From NCBI RefSeq assembly GCF_028476545.1, contig NW_026731683.1, forward strand, positions 338,501 to 402,500: DNA of 64,000 nt. The letters run 5' to 3'. The notes below the pieces were generated by a model. The model saw only the letters and a program-made list of their open reading frames with translations. It was not told the DNA's origin and ran no database searches. Of the stretch, positions 12,164 to 62,700 are shown piece after piece. The DNA is from Physella acuta (lineage: Eukaryota > Mollusca > Gastropoda > Physidae). The first letter of the stretch is position 1. Each line of letters starts with the position of its first letter. The translations under genes were made by a program, and so were the position numbers.

Positions 12164-12375
12164 CAGTGGCGTCGCTAGGTCGAGTGTCACCTGGTGGGGC
12201 AACTCATGATGTCGACCCCCCCCTCCCCCCAACCCATTTTGTAGGAATCTTCATTTTTACTGAAAAAACTTTTTAACTTTAATTAATCATTCACTGAACT
12301 GGCATAAAGCATTTTATTTATATTTTACAATGGTGTCACCGGTGCGGTGCGCACCCCCGCCTCGCGACGCCTCTG
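12164..12375. mobile_element. hAT-like non-autonomous element
   Basis: Starts CAGTGGCGTCGCTAGG and ends CTCGCGACGCCTCTG. The body contains the GGTGTCACC/GGTGCGGTGCGCACC segment shared with the copies at 4066 and 49871. The target duplication is not clear. Confidence 0.55.
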
Positions 12376-12965
12376 ACTTTACCACATGTAGCACAATATT
12401 ACATAAAGCATGAGCATGTAGCACATTTTAGCAAGAGTACAATGCTTGGCATATGAGATACATCGAGCACATAAGGCATGCTTAACACATGAAGCTCATG
12501 TGAGACATATAGCACAATTAGCATGTGTATCACTTGATGCACAAAGCATAGGATCACACATTACAGTTCGCAAGTATAGGATGTGCAACAAATGCATAAA
12601 ACAGCTTCATTTACGCGTGCAGAGTGTAAATTTAAAAATAACTAAAAACGTTCAAAATCTTTTTAATGCTCTCGCTCAAATAAAACTTTATTCAAGTTGT
12701 GTCAAATATTTATTTTTTAAGTAAAAAAAAAACAAACGAGCATATTACTTTCAAACAAGACATACACAAAAGACCAATTATTTTTCTCAGTCACAATATT
12801 ATGTCAATACAGTTACAAGAACAAGATATATTAATCTAGAATATTTTTCATACACAATAACATTTACCAAATCCACAGTTTTCAATAATAAATAATGTAT
12901 TTAGTTCTATGAAAATATCATTCTATTTTGAATCGGTCACTTCTTTAACTTTAACCGGGCTAATC

Positions 12966-13167
12966 CAGAGGCGTAGCGACGCGGGGGGGGGGGGGGTGGT
13001 ACATATGTCCCCGGGCGCCGACCCTAGGGGCGCCAAAATGGTTTGGAAAAAAATTCAAAGCTCATTTTAGCAGCAGTTTTGAATAATTAATATAAAAAAT
13101 ATATAGGGGGGTGGCGGCCTAATTAAAAGTTTTTCCATGGGCGCCGGGAGGGGTCGCTACGCCTTTC
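12966..13167. mobile_element. hAT-like non-autonomous element with 8-bp target duplication
   Basis: Starts CAGAGGCGTAGCGACG and ends GTCGCTACGCCTTTC. It is flanked by GGCTAATC (12958-12965) and GGCTAAAC (13168-13175), a target duplication with one difference. It carries GGCGCC-rich ends like the copies at 47227 and 50811. Confidence 0.7.
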
Positions 13168-13884
13168 GGCTAAACCTCTTAAGTGTTATGGTCTGTTCGA
13201 TTAAAGTTTTTAAACACAAATGTGCCAACCAAGTTTATGTTTTGCAACGATGCATTTATGAAATCGTGCTAGAAACAAATTGTGCATACAAATTAAAAGC
13301 GTGCTTACATATGTAAATAGTGCTAATAATACATGAATTCTAGAAAATGTTCGAAAAATTTTAATCAGTGTATTTTGAAAACGAGTCATAACGAAGATCC
13401 ATATCACACTCAATGTTTACACTTTCAAAACAAAATCACGTGACTTGCGCATATTAGCATAAACCACCTCGTCCACAATAGATAATATCTCACAACAAAT
13501 ATGTTTTCGTATGTCCTGGTCACGTGATAAGGTTTATGTATTCGACATACGTCCATACCCACTCTCTGGTAGGTCGTAGTTTGTTCGTTTTCGGGCGTGG
13601 TTTGTGCATTCGATTTTATTTAAATTAGATGTCACATTCTACAGTCATTGATCTAATTGATATCAATGTGTCGGCAATGTTTGATAGAGGTGAATAAACA
13701 AGATGTTTGGTTGTTGTGTCGCTTCTAATACACGCAGAGCTTTAGGTAGCTACGATTTAGTCTTGTTATGGGTAGTTTGATGAGCTAGCATGTCAGTTCT
13801 AGAATATTCGGATAATGGGTCAAGAAACTTTAGTCGATAGATATCACGTCATGGCGGGATGGTCTTTAACGCTAACACTGAAGG
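13168..13884. other. Gene-free stretch
   Basis: No supported exon. A short ATG frame at about 13702 (MFGCCVASNT...) has no domain and no clear splice partner. Confidence 0.45.
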
Positions 13885-15035
13885 TGGGATTTCAGTTATC
13901 TATGGGTAGCCTGTGGTCAGATGTCAGTTATGTCCGGGTAGCCTGTGGTCAGATGTCAGTTATCTATGGGTAGCCTGTCGTCAGATGTCAGTTATCTATG
14001 GGTAGCCTGTGGTCAGATGTCAGTTATCTATGGGTAGCCTGTCGTCAGATGTCAGTTATCTATGGGTAGCCTGTGGTCAGATGTCAGTTATCTATGGGTA
14101 GCCTGTGATCAAATGTCAGTTATCTATGGGTAGCCTGTGGTCAGATGTCAGTTATCTATGGGTAGCCTGTGGTCAGATGTCATTTAGTTATGGGTAGCCT
14201 GTGGTCAAATGTCATTTAGTTATTGGTAGCCTGTGGTCAGATGTCATTTATCTATGGGTAGCCTGTGGTCAGATGTCAGTTAGTTATGGGTAGCCTGTGG
14301 TCAAATGTCAGTTATCTATGGGTAGCCTGAGGGCAGATGTCAGTTATTTATGGGTAGCCTGTGATCAAATGTCAGTTATCTATGGGTAGCCTGTGATCAA
14401 ATGTCAATTATCTATGGGTAGCCTGTGGTCAGATGTCAGTTAGTTATGGGTAGCCTGTGGTCAAATGTCAGTTATCTATGGGTAGCCTGAGGGCAGATGT
14501 CAGTTATTTATGGGTAGCCTGTGATCAAATGTCAGTTATCTATGGGTAGCCTGTGATCAAATATCAATTATCTATGGGTAGCCTGTAGTCAGATGTCAGT
14601 TATCTATGGGTAGCCTGTGATCAAATGTCAGTTATCTATGGGTAGCCTGTGATCAGATGTCAGTTATCTATGGGTAGCCTGTGGTCAGATGTCAGTTATC
14701 TATGGGTAGCCTGTGATCAAATGTCAGTTATTTATGGGTAGCCTGTGGTCAGATGTCAGTTATCTGTGGGTAGCCTGCGGTCAGATGTCAGTTATCTATG
14801 GGTAGCCCGTGGTCAGATATTTATGGGTAGCCTGTGGTCAGATGTCAGTTATCTATGGGTAGCCTGTGGTCAGATGTTAGTTATCTATGGGTAGCCTGTG
14901 GTCAGATGTCAGTTATCTATGGGTAGCCTGTGGTCAGATGTCAGTTAGTTATGGGTAGCCTGTGGTCAGATGTCAGTTATCTATGGGTAGCCTGTGGTCA
15001 GATGTTAGTTATCTATGGGTAGCCTGTGGTCAGAT
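13885..15035. repeat. Minisatellite, 32-bp unit, about 36 copies
   Basis: Units built from GGGTAGCCTGTGGTCAGATG plus TCAGTTATCTAT. A block of several units with distinctive changes (GAGGGCAGATG) occurs near 14330 and again near 14490, so segmental duplication has acted. Confidence 0.95.
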
Positions 15036-15084
15036 GTATGTGATTAACTTTAGGCTCTGGGCAGCGTTGTGAGCATTTTCCCCA

Positions 15085-15190
15085 AGTCTTACACGAAGCT
15101 CCACACAAAACCCCACACAAAGCTCCACACACAGCTCCACACACAGCTCCACACACAGCTCCACATTTAGTTCCACACATAGCTCTAAAA
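15085..15190. repeat. Short tandem repeat, 12-bp unit
   Basis: About eight imperfect copies of AGCTCCACACAC. Confidence 0.8.
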
Positions 15191-15499
15191 AAAAGTCAAC
15201 CCTTGTTTGTAGCTGGGGGTCGCTCACATTAAATTACTAAAAGTCAACTATTCAATGCGCTGTATATCACCTCCATTCACACACTGCTGTCCGCTCTACT
15301 CAATGACCTATTCACCCTGTTGTAAGATGGGGATGAATGAAGGACCTTTGAACAGCGAGTAACCAGGTCAGCGTCCCAAGCGTTGACTTGACGACTGTCG
15401 AGTCAACAAACGAGCTGCTGCTAGACGTACCGAGGGGTGAGATAAAAGCTGGTTTGTGTGTCTAGCTTTGAGATTATGTCAACATTTTGATACATTGTG

Positions 15500-15640
15500 G
15501 GGGCGGCGTGGTATGGGGGTAGAGCTAGTGGTTCTTAATTCCTTGTCCAGAGATCGGACCCCGGGCTAATTTAGCTAATTAAGGACAGCAAGTCATTTGG
15601 CCATTTTGGAGTGAAAATCTAAAATCAAACAACTACTGCC
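15500..15640 (+). mobile_element. tRNA-derived SINE fragment
   Basis: Begins with a tRNA-like head (GCGTGGTATGGGGGTAGAGC) and continues through a diverged B-box region (GGACCCCGGGCTAATT). It resembles the head of the SINE copies at 31430 and 53190 but is more decayed. Confidence 0.4.
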
Positions 15641-16234
15641 TTGCAGATTGTTCTAGAATGAATAAAGGCTATGGAAACAAAAGCTGAAAGAATAGCAAGG
15701 TAAAGTGGTAGTCAACAGGCCCTAAGACACACAACATGTTGACACGTAATACTTAATTGTGTTGGAGGTAATCCCCTACAATATTACAATCAAGAACCAA
15801 GAAAAAAGAATAAATATACAATGCTTCTGGCCGCTAAGGTTTTGAAAAAAAAAATATTCCAGCGTCCTCTAATTTTGAGCAAATTATGGTATAGATGTTT
15901 ACGATAAATATGATAAAATATCAAAGCTTATTCTATTATGATAAACTAAAGCTAGTACACCAAGTAAAATAAATACGATGCTCCAATAATACAAACACTG
16001 AGCAGAATTATAATATCGTTTTAGCTGAGTATACACCAGCCACATGTTGTATCACATTGAGTATAAATTAATATAGTTTGTATCAAAGAGTTGTACTTGA
16101 TGACCAATCAAATCAGATCTTGCGATCACGTGACTTTTTTAAATATATATAAATCTCAAATGTGGAGTATTGTCCCGTTGGCGTTTAACGGGTGTTGGCG
16201 TGAAGCGTTGGTTAGCGACGGGTGAATGTGGGGG

Positions 16235-42441
<26,207 letters not shown>

Positions 42442-42799
42442 TGCCAGAAGTCTGTGGGCGTATGCACGTACTTCAGTGCAATGTATTGACAATGTTTACT
42501 AGGCTTGTGAACTGTATTTTAACTATTAGATCCAAATCTGTTTAAAAACTGCAAGTTCACTGGTGATAGTAATAAGCTCATATAAGACACTGTATTATAA
42601 TATTATACAATAATGAATGTGTTTTTTAAATGGATATAAGCTATAAGATAATCTGTATTGATTAATGCATTCAAAAGCTGAAGTTATAAGAGCACAAATT
42701 GTAACCTCCGATGTAAACAGTAGCTGATTTTATAACTGACACAACAGCAATTGTAAAAAAAAAAAAGTAAAAATTCAAATTTAGGACTAGCGATTTTTT

Positions 42800-42985
42800 G
42801 AGAAGATGTAGTAGATTTTATGTGTCCCTATGTAGGACTGGTGTGGAATGCCCAGGCGCCTTTACTTTATCCAGTAGAAGTCTGGTACTCAGACGTCCTT
42901 CAGTCTCAAGTCTGAAACAAGATCCGAACTCTAGACTTCGGGCTCGCAGCCTAATGCTCTACCATTCGACTACGCCGTCTACAGC
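42800..42985 (-). mobile_element. tRNA-derived SINE
   Basis: The reverse complement gives AGACGGCGTAGTCGAATGGT, GAGCATTAGGCTGCGAGCCC and a B-box-like AGTTCGGATC, matching the reversed copy at 35600. Lies just upstream of the Mieap-like start. Confidence 0.55.
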
Positions 42986-44201
42986 TTCTAATATCACTTG
43001 ACTTGACTTCTGGTAATTGCTCACAACTATACTGTTGCCAGATGCTCTGGTTTGACGGGTTGTACAATTGACGTCACACAACTAGATAGAAAATATGACT
43101 ACTTTAAATGATTTACATAAAATTGTGACGAAACTATCTTAGAGTAAATGGGAAAAAAATATTAATTTTCATTTGAATAAGCTCTATGTTGGGAGTGGGG
43201 AGGGGGTGTTTTGTGCGGTTATTTTAGGGGGGTGGGGAGGGTGGGTTGGCTTTTTGTGACGCCATGTCATGATTGAAGATGCGAGGTTTAAGGCGGTTAA
43301 AAATACATTAATGAGCGGTTCCTCTATCCAATGTGATGATACCAATATTATGATGTAGTCACGCACAAATCCGTAATGATTTACTCACACAATCTAAACA
43401 CACTAGGAAAATCCCATGCAAGAAATCACACTTGTCACTACCTGTTTTAACTACTCCAGTTTTGAAAAACAAGATAAATGTACGTAACGCACCACCAACT
43501 AAACGTTACATCTAACGTAGATTTAGAAGTTTACACGTTTCCGTCCAAATAGACAACACATGGAGTCGTCTGCTGATATGTTCGCTCTACCGTCATGCTG
43601 CGCTGACTGTACATGAAATCGTGCAGTCACTGACAGAAACAAACATGGCTGAATGATCCGATTTGAGAAGCAGACGGCTAAAATGTGTTATTGATACAAC
43701 ATATTCCTGTCTTTCTTTTCATCAAGTGCAGCCGAGCGTGAAAACAGGGGGGGGGGGGGGCAACTTAGTATTGAACTAATTTAGGTCGCTGGAGTTTCAC
43801 AGGGAAGTAACTCAAGATTTATTTTGTTTACACAGGATAACTTTAATTTAAAGCAATTAAAGAGGGAGGTAATATTTTTTTTAAAATCTAAATTTAGAGT
43901 TGTCGTACTTAAGTAGAAAAAAAATGTGTTTCTAATTTACTGTGCGGGTCCATCTGTTTAAAAAAAACATAAAATTTACATTAACAAAATAATATTCAAA
44001 ATTGTTGAGAGTCTAAGATATCTGTGTCTGGTCAATAATTTTAAAATATATATTGTTCTCACAATGTTTCTAGTACTCATAAAAACCAAGTAGGAAAAAC
44101 AATATTCATTTAGATCTAGTTCTGCGTTTACACCACGACATTGCGACGATAAGGGAATAAGGGAAATTGAGATGGGAATGGATATATATGTATGCAAATA
44201 T

Positions 44202-44205
<4 letters not shown>
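42986..44205. other. Gene-free stretch
   Basis: AT-rich with a G/C-homopolymer patch near 43190-43240 and a G-run at 43748-43760. No gene recognised. Confidence 0.5.
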
Positions 44206-45078
<873 letters not shown>

Positions 45079-45415
45079 GGGGTCGTCCATAAATGTCGTC
45101 ACCCTCGAAGGGGGGAGGGGGGTCCGTAATTTTGTGACGGTGTGTGATGAGGGGGAGGGGGGTTCAGATGGTGCGACGTCACACTTTTGCATTATAAAAA
45201 AGCAATGTTAGAAAACGAATTTTAGACTTTATTTTGCGTTTTAGAAAACTGTTTTAATAAATTGTAATAACAATTGATTAAAAAACTCTATTTCGACAGA
45301 GTTCAGACAAGATTTTGGAAAAATATAGCTGTTTAAAAAAATTCAATTCAATTTTGAGGGGAGGGGGGAGGTAAAATGGTAAAAAAAAATTGTGACGTCA
45401 TTTATGGATGACCCC
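45079..45415. mobile_element. MITE with about 24-bp inverted ends
   Basis: Starts GGGGTCGTCCATAAATGTCG and ends in TGACGTCATTTATGGATGACCCC, near-perfect inverted repeats. The flanks are TTT and TTA; a TTA target duplication with one change is the simplest reading, since the original target GTCCTTATGTGCC is preserved in the neighbouring array. A second copy at 51879-52308 has a perfect TAA duplication. A 3-bp TWA target is typical of PIF/Harbinger, so that superfamily is a tentative guess. Encodes nothing. Confidence 0.75.
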
Positions 45416-45740
45416 TTATGTGCCTCATGCCCTACACTCCTGGTCAGATGTCCTTATGTGCCTCATGCCCTACACTCCTGGTCAGATGTCCTTATGTGCC
45501 TCATGCCCTACACTCCTGGTCAGATGTCCTTATGTGCCTCATGCCCTACACTCCTGGTCAGATGTCCTTATGTGCCTCATGCCCTACACTCCTGGTCAGA
45601 TGTCCTTATGTGCCTCATGCCCTACACTCCTGGTCAGATGTCCTTATGTGCCTCATGCCCTACACTCCTGGTCAGATGTCCTTATGTACCTCATGCCCTA
45701 CACTCCTGGTCAGATGTTCTTTTGTACCTCATGCTGTAGA
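45416..45740. repeat. Minisatellite, 38-bp unit, about 8 copies
   Basis: Units of TTATGTGCCTCATGCCCTAC plus ACTCCTGGTCAGATGTCC, nearly identical to each other. The array begins exactly at the right end of the MITE. All three forward frames are open because 38 is not a multiple of three. Confidence 0.95.
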
Positions 45741-45943
45741 CTGTTCAAGTCCCCTAGCCGCATGCATCATCATGACACCACGTTCAGTGAATAATCTTCA
45801 AATTAAAATTCAGTCACATTTTCATACGATATCTGGTTTTTTAATGAACTAAAAAGTAAGGTAAATGAGTGCACTAAATGTGAGGCATTAGTTTCATGTG
45901 TGCGATTTTTTAATGTATCCGTTTGAAGGCTGGCCGGAAAACA

Positions 45944-46187
45944 AATGTAATCAGTGAAAAACACAAGTCAATGATCTAAATTACTCATTGTTGTTTGTTT
46001 ACAGATAATTAAAGAATGCTTTTTAATTGGGAGGGGGGGGGGGGGTAAGGGGGTATTGTTGTGAGTTAAATGTAATCAGTGAAAAACACAAGTCAGTGAT
46101 CAAAATTACTCATTGTTGTTTGATTACAGATAATTAAAGAATGCTTTTTAATGGGGGGGGGGTATTGTTGTGAGTTAAAATGTAAGC
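45944..46187. repeat. Direct duplication, about 120-bp unit, two copies
   Basis: Both copies contain AATCAGTGAAAAACACAAGT and end in a G-run followed by GTATTGTTGTGAGTTAAA. The copies differ mainly in G-run length. Confidence 0.85.
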
Positions 46188-46711
46188 CTGTGGTGTTTAG
46201 TCTTCAAGTAGGGCCTATATAACCTGAGGGTAGAAGAAATATTTCGTTTGAAATATATCACTTAATGAGCCTTAGCAGTGAGAAAGACACGTACACTAAT
46301 TTGTTATGGTTCTTATAAAAGTGTTGCATGATAATCTTTGGGAAAACTAGTTGCCACCAATCCACATTCTGACGATGCATTGGCGCTTTGTTTTCCCTTC
46401 AACATTCAAATTTCTTTCCGAGCCGACCCCCCCCCCCCCCCAATCTCTTTCTTTGCCTCGCAAGTAGCGAATAGATGTATCGGTTGTGGACTTCCGAACC
46501 GTGCATTCATCACTTATGTATGTATATTTCACTGAGGGGGGAAGGGGTCTTTTTTCTATTTCTGCAAAGTAATCTGGTTATGATAAGTAGGTAAGGAGGG
46601 CGGGGGGGGGGGGGTGGAGTTTTCTCGTTCTGAAAGAATAGCGCTCTGGTTTATCGTACGTGCAGGCTAACGAGGTTCCCGTACCGATAGGCCGACAGTT
46701 CGTGCTCTGCC

Positions 46712-56451
<9,740 letters not shown>

Positions 56452-56532
56452 AACATCAGTTGTTTTACGTGGTTGCAAGTGTTATATAATTGCCTTACTT
56501 TACATAATTATAAATACAATTAATATTTAAAA

Positions 56533-56538
56533 AATAAA
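56533..56538 (+). terminator. Polyadenylation signal of the beta-lactamase-like gene
   Basis: AATAAA 82 bp after the stop codon, in the gap between the two convergent genes. Confidence 0.55.
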
Positions 56539-56794
56539 GCTAATGACAAGGATTTGAGTTTTGAAATTTATTTGAAACCATGAAAATGAACAAATTGGAA
56601 CAGCTAAAGTATTATGATAATACAGGTTTACAAGTGATGAAAAAACAAAGTTTAAACAACTTAAAAACAACTACAATAAATTTTGAGTGTCTAAACACAG
56701 CTAGTAAGCTACTAGATGATGTCTAATGATCTTGATATTACTAGTACGATATTGCTAGTAATTTTATTTAACTCTCACGATCATGCATATACAG

Positions 56795-59700
56795 CTACAA
56801 GTCGTATTGTTTAGGAGTCTTGATTCTACGTGTCCGCGTAGACGCTACGGTGGGCAGTGCAGATTTGGGTGTGGTGGCGTAGGAAGAGGTTGTTGTTTTT
56901 GTATAACTCTTTGTGCTGTGTGTGTGGCTGGTGGAGGGCAATGGTGCAACGCTCTGTGAAGGTGTGACTTGTTTGGTCCCACTGTTTGACTCATCTGATG
57001 ACCCCATCACCGCTGGCTCCACCTGTCTGACCGGGCTCGCAGGTAAGATAGAGGTGACCTGACCCAGGGTCTCTGTACAGGTAGATATGACGTGTTTGGG
57101 GGAGTCTACCTTAGTTTGTTGAACACTGGTGGGGGTGGTGCGGCACTGGAAAACAATCTGGGCAGTGCTGTGTTTGTTGGCTGGGTTGACCATTAAAGAT
57201 GTTGGTTTAGTCATGGTTTTCCCTGCTACAGAATACGTAGCCTGCTCTGACGAGGAGGGTTTGGACACTGTTGATATAATGGTCCCAGATTCTGGAAGCT
57301 TTGACTGAGGTTTCAGTGCAATGTTCTGAATTTGAAAATTGATCAAGTCTTTTTGGTCAGAGTTTTTCTTCTCTTCCTTGAGGGTTGAGTCTTTGGCTGG
57401 TATGGGGTTGGGAGTGGGGGTGATGACGCTGGGGGAGGAGAGTTTGAGTGTGATCAGGCCGGTGGTGGATGATAAGTGCTGGGTGGCAAATCCAGATGAC
57501 AGGATTAGTGGGGAGATGATGGAGGGGTTGCTGGGCTTGATGGCGTCCTTAGACACAGCTGTCTGGAACTTGTACTGGGTGCTGATTCCAGGGGAAGCAG
57601 ATGTTTGTTTGACAGTTTTTACCTGTGAGGGGTTGAGTGAAGATAAGGTGGCTATTGTCTGCAGTTCAGATTGTGGGGTAGACATGAACAGGCTCTCTGA
57701 TGAAAGGGGGACCTGTTTGGATATTAATGAAATTTTAGGTGTGGGGGTCATCTTGACATTGCTAGAGCTTGCTGCTGTGGTGATGTGGCCAAGATCTACG
57801 CTGACTGTGCTTGGTGTGGTGCTGGGTGGTGATTCTTTAGAGATGTAGTGATCTGTACCAATGTTGATGATTGAAGGAGTATTAGCCACTGATGCAAGGG
57901 TTGGGTTGGAGATACTGACCACTGGGCTGTTTAAGGAGATGGATGAGAGGTTAAAGGCCACGTTTGATGAAGCTGGTATTAAAGTAGAAACGGTCTGGAC
58001 GTTAGAGAAGTTGCTTGTGGTAGAGCCTGACGTGCTGGATGTGGAGATGGGCTGAATGATGGGTGAGTTCAGGCCACTGATTTTCATGACAGGTCCGCCT
58101 TTCAGAACCTTGTTGGCCATGGTGAATGTCAGTGGGATGGTGAATGGAGAAGATGCTGAGCCAGTCCGGATGAGAATCTGCGGCTGTTTCATGGGTGGGT
58201 CAACTCGGTTGTCAGATTTTTCTGGCGAGACATCGCAGCTGGATTTAGAACCAGTCTCAGAATCATCCGACTGATTTTCTGATGGTTTTGTGATTGACCC
58301 AGTCCGGAACAATCCTGATGAAGCGAGAAATCTTGACAAGGTCAGCGCGGTTGTTGTTGGGATGGTAGCAGACGAGGAGACTGTGACAATAGCTTTACTG
58401 ACAGTTGCAGGTGGCGGTGCAGTGCTGGTTTTTAACTGCTCACTGGGTTTGATACTCTGTAAGAGATTGGAAAGTTCTGGGGCAGAAGCAATGGCCGCTG
58501 CCTCGCTGACTCTTGAGAGGCTTTTGGCAGAGTCACCAGCTGAGGCCACCACTGGGAAACTCATGTGTAGCATGGGTTTAGGCTGGGACCCTGCACCAAG
58601 AGCTTCTCGTCTTTTCTTGGGAGTCACACGCTTTGCTGTAAACAAACAAGCAAGGGATTACACATTTAGAGGAAAAATATATTGCCAGGCTTGTCACATT
58701 ATTAAAATATATTTTTAACTTATGGTAGCTAAACTGTTCTTAAGACCAGAAATAAATATATGTCTGACTTACCCAGTTTACCAGTAAGGGCCAACTGTCC
58801 ATTGTAGCCTACAGTGTTGCCTTTACTTAATTTCATTGTCTTCATTGGTTTAACAGATGTCTGAAAATTTAATAACAAAGTGAAATCGCAAAACTATTTC
58901 CTCCAGTTTATAAAACTAAAAATAAAACATTTAGATTACAATAAACTTTTGAACTAAAACTCTACCATTGTGGATGATCCATTTTCACTTGTCTGTGAGC
59001 CAGCTGCTGTTGTGATTTCTTTCTGCTTGCGTTTCCTCTGCTTTTTGCCTAGTTCAACATCATCACTATTATCTGGCTGGAGAGTCACTTGGGATAAAAC
59101 ATTTCCCAAAAACTGGAACACCTCATCCTGGTTGACAGAGACAACAGAATAATGATTACCACTTCTATGTATAGTGGAAAATTGAAGACTATCACATGTC
59201 ATAGACTTTAAGGACTAAAAATTCTTTTTATAAAAAAACAAAATAAAAACCCTTTTAAAAAGATAATTTTTTTTGCAACTATACAAGAAAAAGGTTTTCA
59301 AGTTTATTATCAAAACTATTTTTCCTGCATGATTAATTAATCAATTAAGCGTCAGCAAGACAAAGTGTAAACTCTCCAGGACTCACCAAGATACACCTGT
59401 CTACCATAGCTTGAGTGACGCCACAGCTGCGTTTCTTGGACTGACACATCCTCAGTTGGTCATCCGCCCCTCCCACCAGCACTAGACCTGTCTCCACTCG
59501 CAGTCTCTCACGGATGTCCTCGATGGTGTCCAGTTGGCTGGAGCTGGCGTTGTGACCAACAATAAACAGTGTCGGGGTTTTACAGTTGAAAATTTGGTCA
59601 TCAATTTCCTGACAGAACAAAATAATTCACAGCATTATTGATGAGTACGTTTGTAGATTTTATTTCAAACCCTAAAAACTGACTTTATAAAGCTAAAAAA

Positions 59701-62700
59701 AGTAATGAAACATAATTACAAAATCATTTTTATGTAACTTACTCCACGATTCCCATTGACTCCCATGGTAGGGAAACCTAAACACACAATGCCACTCACT
59801 GTCTCCATTTGGGCCACCTGCAAAAAATTAATGTAACTTTTAAGGGTAATCATCATTATCGTTTCCTTTTCATGCCCAAGACACATGGGGCTGATGAAGT
59901 GGAGTTCATCTGTTTCAATGACCTCTCCCATGATTTCTTTTAGTTGTGTGTGGAAGTTAAATCCTCCTTGATTACTCTTTGGTATAGTACTGACCACACT
60001 ATCCCTCATATTCCATGTTTAAGTTATTATTTTATTCTCCTGACCCATTCAGTCCACCAGTAGACTTATACAAATCTGAAAACCTTATTTTAAACCTCTA
60101 GCTTGAGTGCTAAGACATAAATTTCTTGTATATTCTATGACGGTAAAACAGTATTTAAAAAATTAAAAATTCTTACATGTGTAGCAACTAATGATCCAAC
60201 ATGCCAGCCAACCAAAACAATTGGTCGCCCTGGGAAATGACTTTTCATCTAAAAAAATATTTTAGTAAATATTAAATTAAATATAGTAAAGAAATAAATT
60301 TCAAATGCATCAAAATATCACGACACAAAAAGATTGGTATACATAATTTAGATAAAAGTATGCCAAACTGTTCAATTTATTAGAATATGTCTTGAAAAAA
60401 AAATCAGGTTGCCAACCTCTAATATTTTGGATCTAGTCGAAGTAATCATATTCTCCACACAGCTTGATACAGTCATGTTGGGAGTGATACTGTTGATAGG
60501 TACAACATTGATGACCTTCCCCATAGCAGACAGCTGGTGGTGCCAGAACTTGGTCCTCTTGAGAGCCACTGGGTTAGATGGTGACAATGGTGCACTTGGA
60601 ATTACCAGCAGCAGAGGATTGTCTGGTAGTTTCTTCTGTAATGTAAATAATATAAGTTACAAGCTTTTGTAGGAGTTATAATGAATATAAAGAAATGGCA
60701 ATGTACAAGCATTAAGATTGTATGACAGAAAATAATTCATTGACGAACACATTTTTATTTGAGTGTAAAAGCTAGTGATGACAAATAGAACATCAAGTGT
60801 AAAATCTGTTTGAGCAAGATTCTACACAATAACACAAAATGAACTGACCAGTTTTGGTTGATTGGTGGTAGATAACAGTGGATCCCATGTTCTTTTCATC
60901 AGTCCCCCGAGTGATTCTGCTGTAAAAACTCCTTGATTTGTGCCTTGTACCAGACGGTCAACGAGTGAGGGAATCTAATAAAATAATGGTCAAAGTTCAT
61001 ATATACAAAACCTCAAACATTTTATGTAAAAGTTTTCAATTGAGAAGTTTAATTGCTTACTTTTACTTTCAGGGTCTGTAAGACTTCAAGATATGATGTG
61101 AGTAATTGTCCTCGAAGATGTTCCAAAAAGATATTATGAAGCCACATAATGAGATTTAAGTCCTAAAAAATAGTTGCATTAAATTTAATTTAAAAAGCAA
61201 TTAAAATACACATGCTTTTGTGAGTATTTGTAATTTTTACTTAATAAAGAACACAAATATGACATGTACTACTGATTGTCTTATAAATAGACAGATCATA
61301 AACATTAAGCTCAAAGCAGGCAACCAGCTGACATTATTTGTTACTATGATCCTGAACCAATCAAAACATTTAACCATGTATCTCACTTATTTCTCACACT
61401 TATGCTAGTTTTAACAAAGGAAAAGTTATTTCTAAGACTTAGGTTTGGACGATAATTAAACAAAAAGAACTTAAAAAGTGAAAGGACAAAAAAAACCTGA
61501 GTGCAAAAAGCTTTTAAAGGAAAAAAAATAACAAATAAAAAGCTAAAAAAATTACCCACCCAGCCAGTATTGGCAAATGCAAATCTTATTCTTTTAGCAG
61601 CTTTGTCAATTTGTAGCCTTCTCTGTACTGGCTCATTCTTCATCTACAAAAAAGTTCATTAAAGTTAAAACACTGGGGCACAATGGTTTCCTCTTTATCA
61701 TTGCATGTAGTGTAGTCATATGAAAGGGTGGTCATGTGTTACTTTAATGTTGCCATGTTGATGTGAACCAATAAAAAAAAATACATTGGTTATATTCTAA
61801 TCAGTTTACATAAATTTAAAATGGTGTTTAAACCTGATTTCTAACTGGAAAGGTTAGTCACATAGCATTAGCAATCAAGTCACTTAGCATCTATAACTTT
61901 TTTTAGTCAGTAAAGCATTTTAAAAATTTACCCCTTGAATAGACAATCGAGCAAGTCTGTCTGCTTGGAGTACTCTCATTCCTTTAGCAAATATTCTGTT
62001 CTGTAAAACTGACCATGAAGTTCTGCAATAAATGAACCAGAGAGTTTTATAACAGATACAATGTAGAACTGAAACACTGTGTACCAATAAAAAAAAAGAC
62101 ATTGGTTATATTCTTTTATATTCCTTTAGCAAATATTCTGTTCTGTAAAACTGACCATGAAGTTCTGCAATAAATGAACCAGAGAGTATTATAACAAACA
62201 GATACAATGTAGAACTGAAACACCGTAACATTCAAGAGTAACCAACCTGGCAGCTGCAATGTGATCTTCCCATTCATCCCCATCATCTGCGTGATCAGGA
62301 CACAACAGATTTACTTGTCTCTCACAGTCTAACATCAGAGCTTTGGCTTTTGATACATCATACATGGCAGGTGCTACATCCTCATCCATAGCAACATCGA
62401 TTTCATCTGTTGGTCTGGTTCAGCACAAAGTATGAATGCAAAAAAGTAAGTCCTAATTCATTTTATTTCTAGAGAAACAACAACAGTTTTGCATTAGCTG
62501 AGTTTTAACTGTATTTGTAAAGTCAAATATTGTAATCAAACTTTAGGCCTATAGCCTACTACTAATATATAACTAAATACACCAGCAATAATAAACAGGA
62601 CCTAATTTTTATGAATCAGGGATATCAAATTCTAACAATACTTACTTTGTTTTGTCTTCATTTACTGGAAAAGTATGTTTGTCCATAAAAAGCATTTGCA

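Noticed and set aside
12446-12724. A 92-codon forward frame
   Set aside because: It arises from a degenerate AGCACAT-type repeat and has no domain or splice context.
45392-45852. Three overlapping forward frames of 115-144 codons
   Set aside because: They come from the 38-bp array, which lacks stops in every frame.
57339-58718. Forward-strand frames of 64-169 codons
   Set aside because: They are antisense to the large last exon of KANSL3, whose minus frame is the conserved and longer one.
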